Source: Phaseolus vulgaris (lineage: Eukaryota; Streptophyta; Magnoliopsida; Fabales; Fabaceae). From it: a stretch of 64,000 nt of DNA. Made by a program: the position numbers and the translations under genes. Location: the NCBI RefSeq assembly GCF_000499845.2, contig NC_023749.2, positions 15,152,698-15,216,697 on the forward strand, written 5' to 3'. Each line of letters begins with the position of its first letter. The stretch's first letter is position 1. Shown piece by piece: positions 32,871 through 45,299 of this stretch. The notes beneath the pieces were generated by a model. The model did no database searches. It was not told the origin of the DNA and saw nothing but the letters and a program-made list of their open reading frames with translations.

Positions 32871-34775
32871 TAAAATATATCATTCAACAATTTGATTTGC
32901 ACAAATTATATCCATTTTAATCATAATCATTATAATAATTTTCAATTTTACATAAATTCAACAACAAATATAAAAATTATTAAACTTGTTACATAAGTGA
33001 CATTTATATCAAATCATGTGAACACATGAATTTTTTAGGAAAAAAATTTACTTTGATCAATTAATATTAATATAACTTTTAGGCGAAAAGTCAAATTAAA
33101 AAAAAAAGAAAATAGAAAACATAAAAGCACGAAAAAAAATAGTTAGATATTGTTTAAATAAATTAAAAATAATCAATAATATAATATACAACTTCTTAAA
33201 ACATTCAAATATTTATTCTTTATCATTTTAATTTCTCTCATTTAAAATTAGAAACAAGTTTGTGTGCATTACAATTTTTACGAATCGCAATTTTCTACCA
33301 TAGAAAATTACATTCTATTAAAATTTATCGAAAATAGTACCCGTAACTCGAATTTTGTTGCAAACATTACCAAATTACAATCCCATCTTAAACCCGTTAG
33401 ATTAGTCAATTTTTTAAAATTTGGATTTTTTGCAAGATAAATGTTTTTTTTTTCCTCACTAATAGTATAATATATCACCTTTAAATTTTTTGATGCGTCA
33501 ATTTCTTTATTTGACTGTATTTAGTTGTCTGAGTATGATGTTTCTCTTCTAGGGGAGACATATATATGACAATCCCTCGTTTTTTTTTATGTTCTTTGGT
33601 TTCTTCATGGATATTTTCCTACTTATCTTACATTATAGAACAAGAGAAAGAAATCTAATGTTGCTGTCAAAAAATATAATGTTTTATTCATAGCATGTAG
33701 GTCTTACTCGTACCCAATAAAGTTTGTATCTTCCTTTTTTTGTGAATAATTTTAATAATCGTTTAAGAGTTTTAATTAAATCAAACATGTCCCTAATGAC
33801 GAAGAGAGGAAAATGACATTATTTATAAAATATTTCGCACTCCTAGGAAATTATCTCCAAGAGAGGTTTGAATCACATTGCCTAATACTACTATAGTTTA
33901 TTAATAGTTAGGTATTACCTTTGTCCCGGTTAATATAATAAAATAAATTTAATAGTTATTATACATATATAGTGAATTTATATTATATTGTTTAATATAT
34001 GGGAGAGAGTCTTCAGAATTTGCCTTCACTTTGTCATTTTGGTAGATCTTTTCCTCCATTAGTACTTCATTTTGGTCACTCGTGTTTATGAAACTACCTT
34101 TCGATCTCTCGGTATGTGAGGTGGTACCTGCAAGAACCTCTGAAGATTAAGTCAGTGTTTGTATTAATTATTTCACAGAAAAACTCAAAAACTAAACTAA
34201 ACATTCTATCTATTTATACTACTTGTTAATGGGTATATTAGGCATTAGGCCTGTCACATAATTTTAATCCTTCTGCTTATCTTTTATTAACTGATTTTTG
34301 TACTTAATTAATTTTATTTATCTTTCATGCGTGTCCTTTATTAACAGTGACACTTATATACTTTTCCACATAATATTTCTACTAACGTTTGAACTTGTTC
34401 TTGATTTCTTCATTCTCTCAATTTTTGACCTTTCAGCAATAGACTTTCGGTATGACCAGTTCATATATATATATATATACTTTGTAATGTAAATGAGGAA
34501 TGAATTTAATTTTAATATAGTTACTTGTAAAACTATTCTATGTTATTATCTAATAATAATTTATATATGATTAAAAAATATTTTAAAATTAATTATTTAA
34601 TAATCATATATAAAGTGAATTCCAATTAAGTCATAATCTAAAAGTCTTTATACTAATAATATATAAAAATTAAACTCAAAGAAAATACTATTACTTTAAC
34701 ACATTCGATGGAAGAGAAGCTTAACCAAATAATAATCATTTTGTTATCTATATATACAACAAATTATAAATATGT
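32871..34775. other. AT-rich intergenic DNA, no gene seen
   Basis: No ORF with family resemblance on either strand. A short TA run lies near 34462-34480. Confidence 0.55.
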
Positions 34776-34782
34776 ATATTTG

Positions 34783-34806
34783 CATATATATATATATATA
34801 TATATA
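34783..34806. repeat. (TA)n microsatellite
   Basis: About twelve TA units adjoining the left side of the LTR-like block. Confidence 0.85.
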
Positions 34807-34825
34807 TTGGTTGGAGTTGAAGGAA

Positions 34826-35330
34826 TTCTGTCATTCGGTATCAGTGACCGACCGACGAATGAACTGGTTACATTAAATAGTAAATAAAGGATATATGACA
34901 AATAAGGTAATATCCTACAAATCTGGGTAACACACCTATAAATTTGGGTAACACTCCTATAAATATAGGTAACATTTCTATAAATCCGAGAACTATGAGA
35001 TAAATAAGTAAATAGTGTTTTATTAAAGATACGCGTCAGATTTGACCATGAACGAGATAGTCCACTACTAAACACTATAAATAAGCCTTGTTACACAAGA
35101 GTGAGATACACTCTTATCAAATAAACTATACACTCTTATACAAGAGTACTTACTTAATCAACCTTTTGCAAGTTAATTTCCGATCGGACACCAAGGAGTG
35201 AGCACGTGAAGAGTTAAGGAACACAATAGGAACAAATGAGAAACGACTGAACACTAAATAACGAGTACGAGAAGAACGAAGAAGGAACGACTTAGAAATC
35301 GAAGGTAATTATTAAACTAGTTCCAAATAT
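34826..35330 (+). repeat. LTR-like fragment with 22 bp subrepeats
   Basis: Higher-GC words (GACCGACCGACGAATGAAC) open the block. Four tandem units of about 22 bp built on CTATAAATTTGGGTAACACT lie at about 34912-34995. A TATA-type ACTATAAATAAGCC is at about 35075, followed by a CACTCTTAT repeat. This resembles U3-R of an LTR, but boundaries, duplication and coding sequence are not evident. Confidence 0.35.
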
Positions 35331-36566
35331 TATTTAGGCCATATCAATCTATACAATTACAATGTATATATTATTTAAATTTTTTGTCACTCTCTTTAGA
35401 ATTTATGTGTGAATTTGAGCTTTAGATTAGAAATTAGAAATGAGAAAATTGAAAAACATATAATAAAAAACACTCAAAAAAAAATTCCATTGTTTCGTTT
35501 TTGGATAAAATATATTATTGTGATATTTTAATATGGGTTGAAATATAACTTATTAGTGTAAAATATCTTCTTTGTATTTTCTTAAAACACCTTAGGATCA
35601 AATCTTCGTGTGATTTTTTTTTGTCATCTCTTTTATTGCTTGGTTTCCAATTAGATATTTTTCCTGTATTGATCCAAAGTTCTAAAATGTTTAATTTACT
35701 CCTTAATTTTCACATGGGAATAATTAATTTTGATCAGTAATAACTATACTAAAAATCTCACTTACTATTTTGTCTCTTCTACTTTTATCACCTAACTACT
35801 AAATTATTATTTTCCAATTGAGAAATAAATAATTACGATACTCATGACTCAACGAAGATGTTTAGTGTACCTTTTCCATAAATTAAAACAATAGAAAGTA
35901 ACTCCAACATATTATTATCAGATATTGTTACAATTATTGTTCAAGTCACTTTCTTCTTCCCGATGCATGAAAAACGAGTAGCTCGAGCATTTACTCTATA
36001 ATTCAAATATAAATCAACCCTACGTGACGGAATAAGATCAGTTCCAAAAGGATCTTTTACCATTTTAGTGTAATTTCATAAAGAAATTATCAAAATGATA
36101 AGATTTTTTAAAAAAATACAACAATGAATAGGGTATGTTTAGGGTTCATTACTTTGTATTGAAAAAAATCATGTTTATAGAATACTATCTTAATTCTAAT
36201 TTTTGAAATCATACAAAAGTTATACATAAGAAAGACAATTCTAGTTAAAACAATTTTACTTTGATTAACTTTTCACAAATATGTTTTCAATTTTTTTTAC
36301 TAAAGTCGCACATGATCATTATTATAATTTATTTTATTTTCGAACTGAAATTGTAAAAAAAAAAAATCTTTACAATTATTATATTTTTTAAGTGAAGTTG
36401 GGTTTATGATGCACAACTTTAATATATTATAAAAAGTTAATTAAATTAAATTATGTTTATGTAAAAAAGAAAAACAAACTAAAACTTAAAATCATGTTTT
36501 ATAAACATGACTTCTTTAATATGAATACATTTTTTTATATAAATTTAGTTATTTTATTATTTTTTT
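35331..36566. other. AT-rich intergenic DNA, no gene seen
   Basis: No coding or repeat structure that I can support. Confidence 0.55.
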
Positions 36567-37118
36567 TAGGAATGGTAAAATGGGTTAGTCTGTCTTGTTT
36601 TACCTCGATCCATCATTGGTTTGTCAAAAATGGGGTGGACTGACCTACTAAGGTTATACAAGATGAAATTGGTAATTCATCTCATCATAAGATGTGATGG
36701 TGAGGTAGCGGGCTGATTCGTCACTTTTCAATTTTTTTTTGTTTTGTTTTGATCTATTTACTTGATTATAGTTATTGATATCACTTTTTGGATAATAAAA
36801 ATGTAAGGAAGGACAATAAAATTGAATCAAACTTTAATATTTTGATCAAAAAATATTTAATGTCTAACAAAATAAAGTAAATATCAACAATACTTTAATA
36901 AAAAAATTAATGTAAATAAAATTCTATATAAAATATTATCCACCACCATTTTAATTCCAAAAACATGAAATATCTATTTAAAAGTTTCAAAAGTAAAAAA
37001 GGACAGACTAGTGGTTAACCCGTCTCAGTAAGTCTGTAACTTATGAATTGACAGGTTAGACAGATTAGAAAAATACAGAATAACAAATTTAAAAGATTGA
37101 CACATTCCACCTAAATAA
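36567..37118. mobile_element. Degenerate hAT-like element
   Basis: The left end TAGGAATGGTAAAATGGG and the right end ATTCCACCTA are weakly inverted. Internal words such as GGGGTGGACTGACC and GACAGACTAGTGGTTAACCC echo the GC-rich subterminal words of the element at 246-1000. I found no matching target duplication. Confidence 0.3.
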
Positions 37119-38739
37119 TCACTAAGATCTGGCTCACTTTAGTATCTTTAATTTCTTTTAATGAAATTACACTAAAAAAATCTTACCAAAACATAACACC
37201 ATTTTAATTCATAATTTCAAGATAATAAAATGGTATGTTACTTTTTAAAATTTTTGTTTAATGTAAAATTCTAACGGGTACTTCACCCATATTAAGATGT
37301 ATCCCGGTGGCAATAAAATTATATGGTAGTTGTGTGATCTTCTAAATCCTTTTACCATAAGTTTTATTTAATTTTTTTTTCCGCAAACTTCTCCTTCTAA
37401 GATACACCTAGCAGAAGCTGAACGGGTATAATAAAGATGAGAAACTGATTCAATTTGTGTTTGTTTCAAAAGTTTTGGCACTTCCACTGAAAGAATAGTA
37501 CGTTTTTGTTTGGGTTGTGTGCCTTTTCACATACTCACATGTGCCACACCTCTTCTTTCTCTTTTGGATACACTTTGATTCAATTTTTACATATAATAAA
37601 GTTTAAATTATAATTTAATATTATATTTAACTGATGTCAATTTCCAAGAAACATTATAATATATTATTATGTCTCCATCCATTTTTATGTCTTGTTCAAA
37701 TTTTATTTATTTATTTATTTATCAATATTATTATTTTTCCTAACATTGACAAGGGATTTCACAGTAAAATACATTTCTTCAGTAAAATAATATGATATTA
37801 TTTATTAGGAAAATATTATATAATTAAAATATAATGGTTAAATAAAAAGATGAAAAGTTATATTTTCGTGAATATAGAGTAATATGATTTAATGACTGAA
37901 GTTTATTATATATGCCAATCAAATACTGTCAATAATTAAATCTTTAGCGTAGGAATAGAAAATTATTATAAAACGCAGTCCCCATTTTGTCTTATTTTGA
38001 TTCTATTTATTCTCTTTAATCTTTCCTTTTCAATTCACATATATACTATCACTTTTTTTTGTCTTATCTTCTGTATCTTTTTTCTACCTTTAATCCTCAC
38101 TTTTTTTTGTACGTGTATATTTGGATTTATGTGGGATTACATAAAATTATGGTAAAATACTTAATCACCTTTAACTAAATGTTGAGATATTATTCTGTCT
38201 ACATTGTATGATAGTAAACAAGAATGGATATTTTATCAATGGTGAAATTTTATTTTTTAATTATTAAAATTCATAAAAGAATTGAAAATTATCAAAAGTA
38301 GATGAGTTTGTGTTAATGTGATATAATTTTGTTATAAAGAAATTATGTGAAAGTGACACCATTTAAATATATTTGAAGTTACATAATTTTAATATAATTA
38401 AAATTTTGAGTGATATAACTTATCCATCAAAACAATTTTAAACTTTTTTTTCAATTTAATAATTATAAGATAAAATTACACTATATTAATAAAAATTTAC
38501 ATAAAAAATAGGTTAAAGATAATAAAAATATGTTATTAACAACTAAAACTTAAAATTTTCATTTTGTATTTTAGAAAATTAAGAGGCACGAAAATCGAAA
38601 GAATCACGTGGTTTGCATTGTTGTTGGAAGAGAAGTACCTGCGGACTAATTGTGGGGCCGTTATTCGTTCGGTGTCGCCAAGAGAGGTAGTAACGTGTAT
38701 TTGAATATTTACATTTTTTTTTATTTTTTCTTCCTTTCC
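37119..38739. other. AT-rich intergenic DNA, no gene seen
   Basis: A short GC-rich stretch at about 38640-38690 (GTGGGGCCGTTATTCGTTCG) stands out and may be a fragment of another retroelement leader. The rest is featureless. Confidence 0.5.
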
Positions 38740-38806
38740 ATTAATAATAATAATTACTATTATTATTGTTATATTATTATTATTATTAAAATTATTATTA
38801 TTATTT
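38740..38806. repeat. Interrupted AAT/ATT microsatellite
   Basis: Runs of AAT then ATT with a few interruptions, directly beside the left end of element B. Confidence 0.85.
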
Positions 38807-39279
38807 GTTCTCGAACGGGTGTTGAGTGTTGGGACCTAGAAAACGATTGTTCTTCTACTCCCTTTCGGTTAGTTACTGTCATTATCAACTTCCTGCTTCT
38901 TCTTCCTCCTCTCGGTCATCTGGTCTCACAGACTGGGATAGTACTTGCAGAAGACACTCCAATGTTCAAATCAGTTAGGATGTCGGTTCGGGTGTCAGAG
39001 TACTGTAGATAATGACGTACCTGGTTCTTGGAATTTGTGTTATTTATATTACCTTAATGGACCTTCGTTGGTGGGCCGAATTAGGAGGTTGGTTCATGTT
39101 TAGGGTTGTGTTAAACAACTCTTAATTGTGGATTAACCCTGTTGACTTTGTCAACCCATGACTTGTCGTCATAGGTCGGTCGATCACATGTCATCACGTG
39201 ACCTTGTCCTTGTCGTCGATTGGTTGAGTGGTCGAGTTCCTGACGCCGACTCACTAAGTGAATCGGTCGTCCCAGTACA
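38807..39279 (-). repeat. Element B 3' LTR, left boundary approximate
   Basis: Ends in CAGTACA directly before the PPT. The left end is placed at TGTTCTCGAACGGG, after the microsatellite, because composition changes there. No second LTR exists to prove it. Confidence 0.5.
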
Positions 39280-39295
39280 CTTGCCCCCAGGCTCG
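39280..39295 (-). other. Element B polypurine tract
   Basis: The minus strand reads CGAGCCTGGGGGCAAG directly before LTR start TGTACTGGG. This matches the element A arrangement. Confidence 0.65.
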
Positions 39296-39608
39296 AGAGC
39301 TGGTACAGTGGAAGAGTCTGAGTGTTGGGTTTCGGTCGATGGTGTGATGATGGGTGAAGTGACTGGAGGCAGCGTCTGAATAGGTGATGTGACGTGCATT
39401 TGTGAGGGGGGTTTTAGGCGCCAAATGACATAGATCGTTGGATCCAACGATTGAGATTTTTGTGACGTTTGGGCTTTCGAGACGTCTTCGAGCTATAAAT
39501 AGGAGCTGCGAACAGTGACTTCTCACGCTTCCTGATATTCATTAAGCTTTAATACCCGAACGGCTCCGATCGATCTGTGCTGGTATCTTCGTTCGTCCAA
39601 GGTTAGTC

Positions 39609-41485
39609 ATGTCATCTCATTCTCGTCCCACATCTTCCTTTTTGGTCGCTCCCTCCCCTCTTCCCGAACCTCCCTCGTGTTCGTCTTCTTCGTCCACCTC
39701 CTCCTCTAGTAAGATTCTTTCGGTTGGGGTAATTCAAACCATTGCCCCTGAGATGGAGGAGGTGAGGGGTGACGACGCAGGCAATGTGTTGGACCGGTCA
39801 AGCTCATCTGAGCGGCCACGCCCTCATGAGGGCCCTGACTGGGTCAATCCCAAAGTGTTTGGGATCGCGTCCGTTTTCCATACGAATGTCTCTGTTGCAA
39901 ATTTTTTGAATAGGGTCCCTGTCCTGAAGGCTTCTGCCAGGGATTCTTTATTATCGTTCGGCCCTTGTTCACTGGACGACCATGTATATAGGGGACAATC
40001 ATCTATCGAACCCCCTTTCTTCTTCATGTATAGTTGTCTTTTTTCTGACCTACACGTGTCGCTTCCTTTTGACACGGTTGGCGTCCTCCAGGCGCTTAAC
40101 GTGGCACCGAGTCAGTTGCACCCGAATACGTGGGCATCCATGCAGGCTTTTTGCGTGGTGTGCCAAACGTTTGGTGTGCGTCCGACCGCCACTTGCTTCC
40201 TCCACTTCTACACCTCTCACCCGTCCGACTTAGTTGGCTGACATTTTTTGGTCAGCTGGGCGGGCAGTGTCTTGTTTAAAGCCTTCACAACCTCCTACAA
40301 GAACTTTAAGGAAAGATTCTTTAAATTGTTTGTGGAGTCAGCGAGCACGCTCCATTTCTTCAACGCAGCTGGTCAGCCAATGTTTCCTTTGTTTTGGACA
40401 AGGAATTCAACAAAGATAAAGGATTGGTCACGTCCGATCAACCCAAGTGCTGGCGAGTGGGAGGTTTTCGCTTTATTTGATAGCCTTCCTAGAAAACTTT
40501 CCTCTTTGTCGTTGATGTCCTTGTACACAGAGTCCGACCGAGAAGCGGCCTTTTAGGGTATGTTAACATTTTTAGACCTTTGGTCGTTTGCTTTGAACCT
40601 TTGACTAACGTTTTGTTTTTGGTTGCAGCAATCGCAAAAAGAGAGATTCCTCAGGCGGTCGGGATGTTGAAAGCCTTTAAGGATTTAAGGACCGAGTGAA
40701 GGAGACTCCCTCAGACGTATCGCTCACCCGGCGAGATGCCCGTCCCTCCTCCGAATCGAGCACCAATCAACCTCGACTCGTCACCAACTGACGACTTCAA
40801 CCGGCCAATTCCCTCTGCGGTCGCTATGACGGTGGTGGTCGTCCAACAGTCACCCCTATCGGTGTTGGGGTTGACTTGCGTTTTTCTGGGGTAGTGAACT
40901 TCAATTTGCACCCCAACATCGAAGACTTGATCCGAGCAGTCCCTGAGGACGACCTGTTCGAAGGCAGCATTGAAATGATGTGTCGCGGTCTCATTCTGAC
41001 CTGCCATGGAGCGGGGGTGCGCGCTTGGCATGTGAAGGAGATCTCCCGATTGGAGCACGAGCTCCTGGAGGCTTCAGGAAACCTGAAGCAAGCTATGGCC
41101 GCCAACACAACTTATGAGAAAAAAGTTGTGTAACCAAGCTGCCGAGTGGGATCTCGACGCCACTTAGATGGCCGAGTTGAAGTGGTTGTAGGCCGACACC
41201 GCTGCCGAGAATGCGCGGTTGAAGAAGGCCATGGAGGAGGCTGGCCACAGGGAGGTGTCCCTGGAAGAAGAGGTTGTTTCTCTGAAGAAAGGGAAAGAGG
41301 CGGTGGAGGCGAAGGAGTTGGAGCTCGAGAAGACCATGGACGACACCATGGCTCTGATCAGCCAGAGCTTTGACCTTGTCGTCCGGCCGACTGAAGTGTT
41401 ATACGGTGGGCCTCCACCTTCTGGTCAATTTGACCAAGAGATGGAGGTCTTTGATGGTCGCCTCGTCCCCGCGGATGAGGTTTAG
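39609..41485 (+). pseudogene. Element B antisense gene remnant (PF04195-like plus coiled coil)
   Basis: Homologous to 11710-14345. From ATG 39609, a Ser/Pro-rich start leads into DWVNPKVFGIASVF, PPFFFMYSCLF, LHPNTWASMQAF and FLHFYTSHPSDLVG. A TGA at 40239-40241 then stands at a likely Trp position (TGG to TGA), and the frame continues as HFLVSWAGSVLFKAF and SYKNFKERFFKLFVE. A second stop, TAG, lies just before a consensus donor GTATGTT (about 40559). The acceptor TTGGTTGCAG ends at 40628. Beyond the intron the frame is broken by several stops and shifts. LHPNIEDLIRAVPEDDLFEG (40912 on), a coiled coil (41219 on) and the tail DGRLVPADEV remain. The tail parallels DGKVVPAED in element A. Confidence 0.7.
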
Positions 41486-41830
41486 ACTTTGCAGAGTGCC
41501 GCCCAGCCTGCATCGAACGAGGATGCTGAAGACCGTAGTTTAGGTTTTTAGCTTTTGTAGCCTTGTTCGTTTTGTTCCCTTAAGGCCGGGGTATGAGCTT
41601 CTCCTTTGCTTCAAATGAATGAAATCAATCATTTCTTCTTTTAAAATTTGCACAAGTTATTTCTTTCGGTCGGTCTATGTAGTGTGAGTTAAAAATAACC
41701 AATCTAATTAACCCAATTGGTGTAAGTTAATCCTCTCGTTCGTTTAAAATGTCAACCATTAATGAATTGAATTGGATTGGTGATCGACCGTTGAAGCATA
41801 TCAGGATGGACTGATATGCCCGAATGGGTA
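41486..41830. other. Spacer of element B
   Basis: Likely 3' flank of the antisense gene with no further coding sequence. Confidence 0.5.
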
Positions 41831-42100
41831 TCAGGAGGGAATGTTGGTTAAAGCTACATCCTGGCCGAACCGTGGGGACGAAGTGTTGGGAAGGTATGCC
41901 GTTTAAGTCTTCGTTCTGGCCAACACTTATGTTTAGATCTCAGGAGGGTATGCCGATTAAGGCTTCATCTTGGTCGAACCATGCATGTGAAGTGTCGGGA
42001 GGGTATGCTAGTTAAGACTTCATCCTGGCCGACACTCGCGTTTGGGTCTCGGGAGAGTATGTCGGTTAAGGCTTCATTCTGGCCGAGTCGTGCCTTTTAG
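41831..42100. repeat. Tandem repeat, 5 units of 54-55 bp
   Basis: Units start at 41831, 41886, 41940, 41995 and 42049 with TC(A/G)GGAGGGTATGC-like words and contain TTAAGGCTTCATCCTGGCCG. Unit ends alternate between a GAAGTG type and a GTTTGGGTC type, so the array is built from a dimer of about 109 bp. It sits in the same slot as the arrays of element A, between pol and antisense gene. Confidence 0.85.
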
Positions 42101-42221
42101 GTTGATTTTATAATTTGCATATTGTTTGATGGAAACGCCTCGTTAAAACCTCTCTAACCGCTACTGCTGTCGGGCGAGGAACGAGTGCATGAATTTTATT
42201 CATTGTTCAGCTGAATTAAAA

Positions 42222-43445
42222 TTTGAGGTGTGTGGCATTCCACGTCCTCGGTACAATTTTTTTCTGATAACCATTCTAGGTAGTACGCTCCCCCTTCTCC
42301 TACTTCTCGAACTCAAAACGGTCCCTCCCAATTTGATGAGAACTTGCCGTCTGACTTCCTAGCGTCACTTCGCATCCTTCAGACGAGGTCGCCTTTGTGG
42401 AAGCTCCTTGGCCGAACCTTTGTGTTGTATCTTCTTGCCGCCCGAAGCTTGCACGCGGCTTCATCTATCTTGCTCTTATCACGAAGCTCAATGATGACGT
42501 CAAGCCCGACCGCCAGGCTTTCATGATTTAGGGATAGGTCAAACAATTTCCGCCTTATGGACGGTTTGCCCACTTCCACTGGGATCATGGCCTCGGTGCC
42601 ATAAGTGAGACTGTATGACGTCTCTTGTGTCGTCGTTTGAGGCGTGCACTAATATGCCCATAGGACCTCGAGCAGTTCCTCTGTCCATCTTCCCTTTGCC
42701 GCACCAAGTCTCTTCTTCAACTCATTCAAGAAGACTTTGTTAGCTGCTTCCGCTTGGCCATTCGTTTGGGGGTGCCCGACTGAGCTGGTCACGGATTTGA
42801 TGCCAAGGTCATCATAGAAAGTCTGGAGCCCTCGGTCGATGAATTGTCGTCCATTTCCGACATGATTGTTCTCGGTAGGCCGAACCGACACACAATATTC
42901 TTCCACATGAAGTTTTGGATATTTCTAGCCGATATGAAGGCCAGAGGCTCGACCTCTATCCATTTTGTGAAGTAGTCCACTGTGACCAGGAGGTATTTCG
43001 TCTGACCTTTGCCGGGTGAGAAAGGGCAGATGATATCCATTCCCCATATGGCAAACGGCCAGGGCGATGATATGTTGTGGAGCTCTTATGGTTTTGAGTG
43101 GTGTAGTGGACTGATTTCTCGGCACTTCAAGCATTTCTTCACATATTCCGCACAATCGACGGTCGCCCAATAGTACCCTTCTCATATAACTTTGGTCGCC
43201 ATGGTTCTTGCCCCAGTGTGATTACTGCGCTTGTTCCTTGGTAAGGCACTTCAGGAGTGGTGTCGAGTATCCCATTCGGTATAGATCCTGGCCGATCATG
43301 GTGTACCGAGCGCATTGTAGTTTGATCGTTTTCTCATCGCCCGGTTTGCAGGTTCCATGCTATAAATATTGGATGATTGAACTTATCCAAGTGTCGGTTT
43401 CAGTGATGGCCAGGCATTCGGCCTCCCTCACGCTTGGTTGCTTCA
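42222..43445 (-). pseudogene. Element B integrase remnant
   Basis: Minus-strand fragments in changing frames follow element A integrase. An N-terminal region (about 43210-43445) is followed by MDIICPFSPGKGQTKYLLV, VDYFTKWIEVEPLAF, FMWKNIVCRFGLPRTI, then HPQTNGQAEAANKVFLNELK, and a C-terminal part (RRYNTKVRPRSFHKGDLV) up to about 42222. The second catalytic Asp motif, SDNGTQF, is corrupted (GNGRQF). Multiple frameshifts rule out function. Confidence 0.8.
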
Positions 43446-43475
43446 ATGCTCTATCCAAGAAAAAAAATTTACCAA

Positions 43476-44053
43476 ACGATTATTACTACAAGACCAAAAG
43501 GTAAAAGAAAATGGTCTCCTATATCAAACTATCATCAGATCAATAGTGTTTATCTGAGATCAAACGATCATCAAAACAATTACTATTACAACACTAAAGG
43601 ATTAAAGTAAATCTCTAAGATCAAATGACCGAATCAATAATATCTATCTGAGATCAAACAATCATCATATTGATTATTACTACAAGGCCAAATGATCAAA
43701 GAAAGAACACTCTTCGAGATCAAATGATCATCAGATTAACAATGTCTATATGAGATCAAACGATCATCAAAATGATTATTACTACAAAACCAAATGGTTA
43801 AAGAAAGAACACTCTTTGAGATCAAATGATCATCACATCAACAATGTCTATTTGAGATCAAAGGATCATTAGAACGATTATTACTACAAGAATAAACTGT
43901 TAAAGAGAGAACACTCTTTAAGATCAAATGATCGTCGAATCAACAATGTTTATCAACGATCAAATGACCATCAAAATGATTAGTACTACAACATCGAACG
44001 ATTAAAGAAAGAACAATCTTTGAGATCAAACGATTATCTAATCACAATGTTAA
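43476..44053. repeat. Tandem array, about 5.5 units of about 100 bp
   Basis: Each unit contains GATTATTACTACAAGACCAA, GTTAAAGAAAGAACACTCTT, GAGATCAAATGATCATCAGA, then TCAACAATGTCTAT and GAGATCAAACGATCATCA. Within a unit the GAGATCAAANGATCATC half-repeat occurs twice, so the array came from a duplicated shorter unit. It begins where element B integrase stops. Confidence 0.85.
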
Positions 44054-44059
44054 ATTCAT

Positions 44060-45266
44060 GAGTAAAACATAAGAAAATTAATGAAAATCGGTCACAAGAA
44101 AGAAAAAAAAAGGAATTGTATAAACTTAGTCAATAAACATATGTTGAATCAAGTGTGTTCAAGCTTTGAAGAATCCAAATCCTTTAAGTTTGATGGAAGG
44201 CTGGATGTGCTTGTTGTTGCTGAGGTGTTTTAGAATAGGATCTGGGGTAGATTATCTGTGTTAATTCACTCTTGATTGAATCCAAAGCTTAAGTATTCTC
44301 AAACCATTTTAATTGAAAGTGTTTTTCAAACTAAGTGAAAAACAACCTGTTGTTTTGTTGAAACAACCGATTGTTTTATACTTAGGTGTTTTGAGAAAGG
44401 TTGAAAACTGTTTTTGGTGGTTGACTTGCTGTCAAACCAAAACAACCGATTGATTCGAGCATTCAATCAATTGTTTGTTTTGGAACCATAACATAAAACT
44501 GTTTTGTGCTTTGACTGAGCTTTAAATGATTTTATAACTGAATGTGCTCCAGTTTTAAATGCTTTGACCAGTCTTTGAAAGCTATAAAGAGTTTGTTCAG
44601 ATTATGTAACAAACAAGAACTGAGATTTAATCATAGAAAAACAGATTTGATTTTTTCACTGATTTTGCTTTTCAAGAGTTAAAGAATGCTTTGATCAAGA
44701 GAGAGTGAAATATGATTTTCATTTGTATTGATTTCATATCATTATGTAACAAGTGTAATCCTTTTGTGATTTGTGTAAACTCTGGTGTGCGAATCCGAGA
44801 AATGTTGTGTGCTCTTAAGGTTGTCAAGATCAACATTCTTGGTGGTGTTTGTGCTAAGCCAAAGGAAGTGTGTGTTTTGAGGGGATCAATGTCACTTCTT
44901 TGGTGGTGTATGTAAGTAATCTAGGTTTGGTTAATTACTTAGTGGATTCGCCAGTGGTTTCTGGGAAGACTGGATGTAGCTCTTGGTTTAAGAGTGAACC
45001 AGTATAAACCTGTGTGTGCTATCTCTCTATCCCTTAAACTCTTTAATTTCAGTTTATATTTGTTAACTAGTATAAACAACCGATTGTTTCTGCGAAACAA
45101 CCGATTTTTTTTCTAGGGCTGTGCTAAAATTGCTTTGTGTTTTTGGAAAACTGAATTATGAATCAAGTTTTCTTCAAGGAATTTCATTCTAGACTAAAAA
45201 GTTTGCGAAAACCCTCTTTAAACCATTCACCCCCCTCTAGTTTAAAGCCATACATTCTAACAACAT
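44060..45266 (+). repeat. Copia-type LTR with AACAACCGATTG motifs
   Basis: AAACAACCGATTGTTT or a variant occurs about five times (near 44362, 44450, 44478, 45074 and 45097). The block ends with CACCCCCCTCTAGTTTAAAG and CATACATTCTAACA, the form of many legume copia LTR ends. What follows (ACATATTCTAGTC) is only a poor match to a methionine-tRNA PBS. The left boundary is uncertain, and the short ORF at 44712-44915 is not credible as a gene. Confidence 0.45.
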
Positions 45267-45299
45267 ATTCTAGTCATCAACAAGTTTTTTGTCTACAAC

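Larger units (their letters stand above)
38807..43445 (-). mobile_element. Element B: truncated, decayed Tat-lineage retrotransposon
   Basis: Same orientation and layout as element A. From left to right: LTR ending CAGTACA at 39279, PPT, antisense gene remnant on the plus strand, tandem repeats, then integrase on the minus strand. RT, protease, gag and the other LTR are absent. Integrase similarity ends near 43445, where unrelated tandem repeats begin. Protein divergence from element A is large, so this is a different Tat family and not a copy of A. Confidence 0.75.

Noticed and set aside
38640..38690. GTGGGGCCG-containing stretch as PBS of a further Tat element
   Set aside because: No LTR end abuts it and the orientation does not fit element B.
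43476..44053. CRISPR-like array
   Set aside because: Direct tandem units without unique spacers, in a plant nuclear context. It is a minisatellite.
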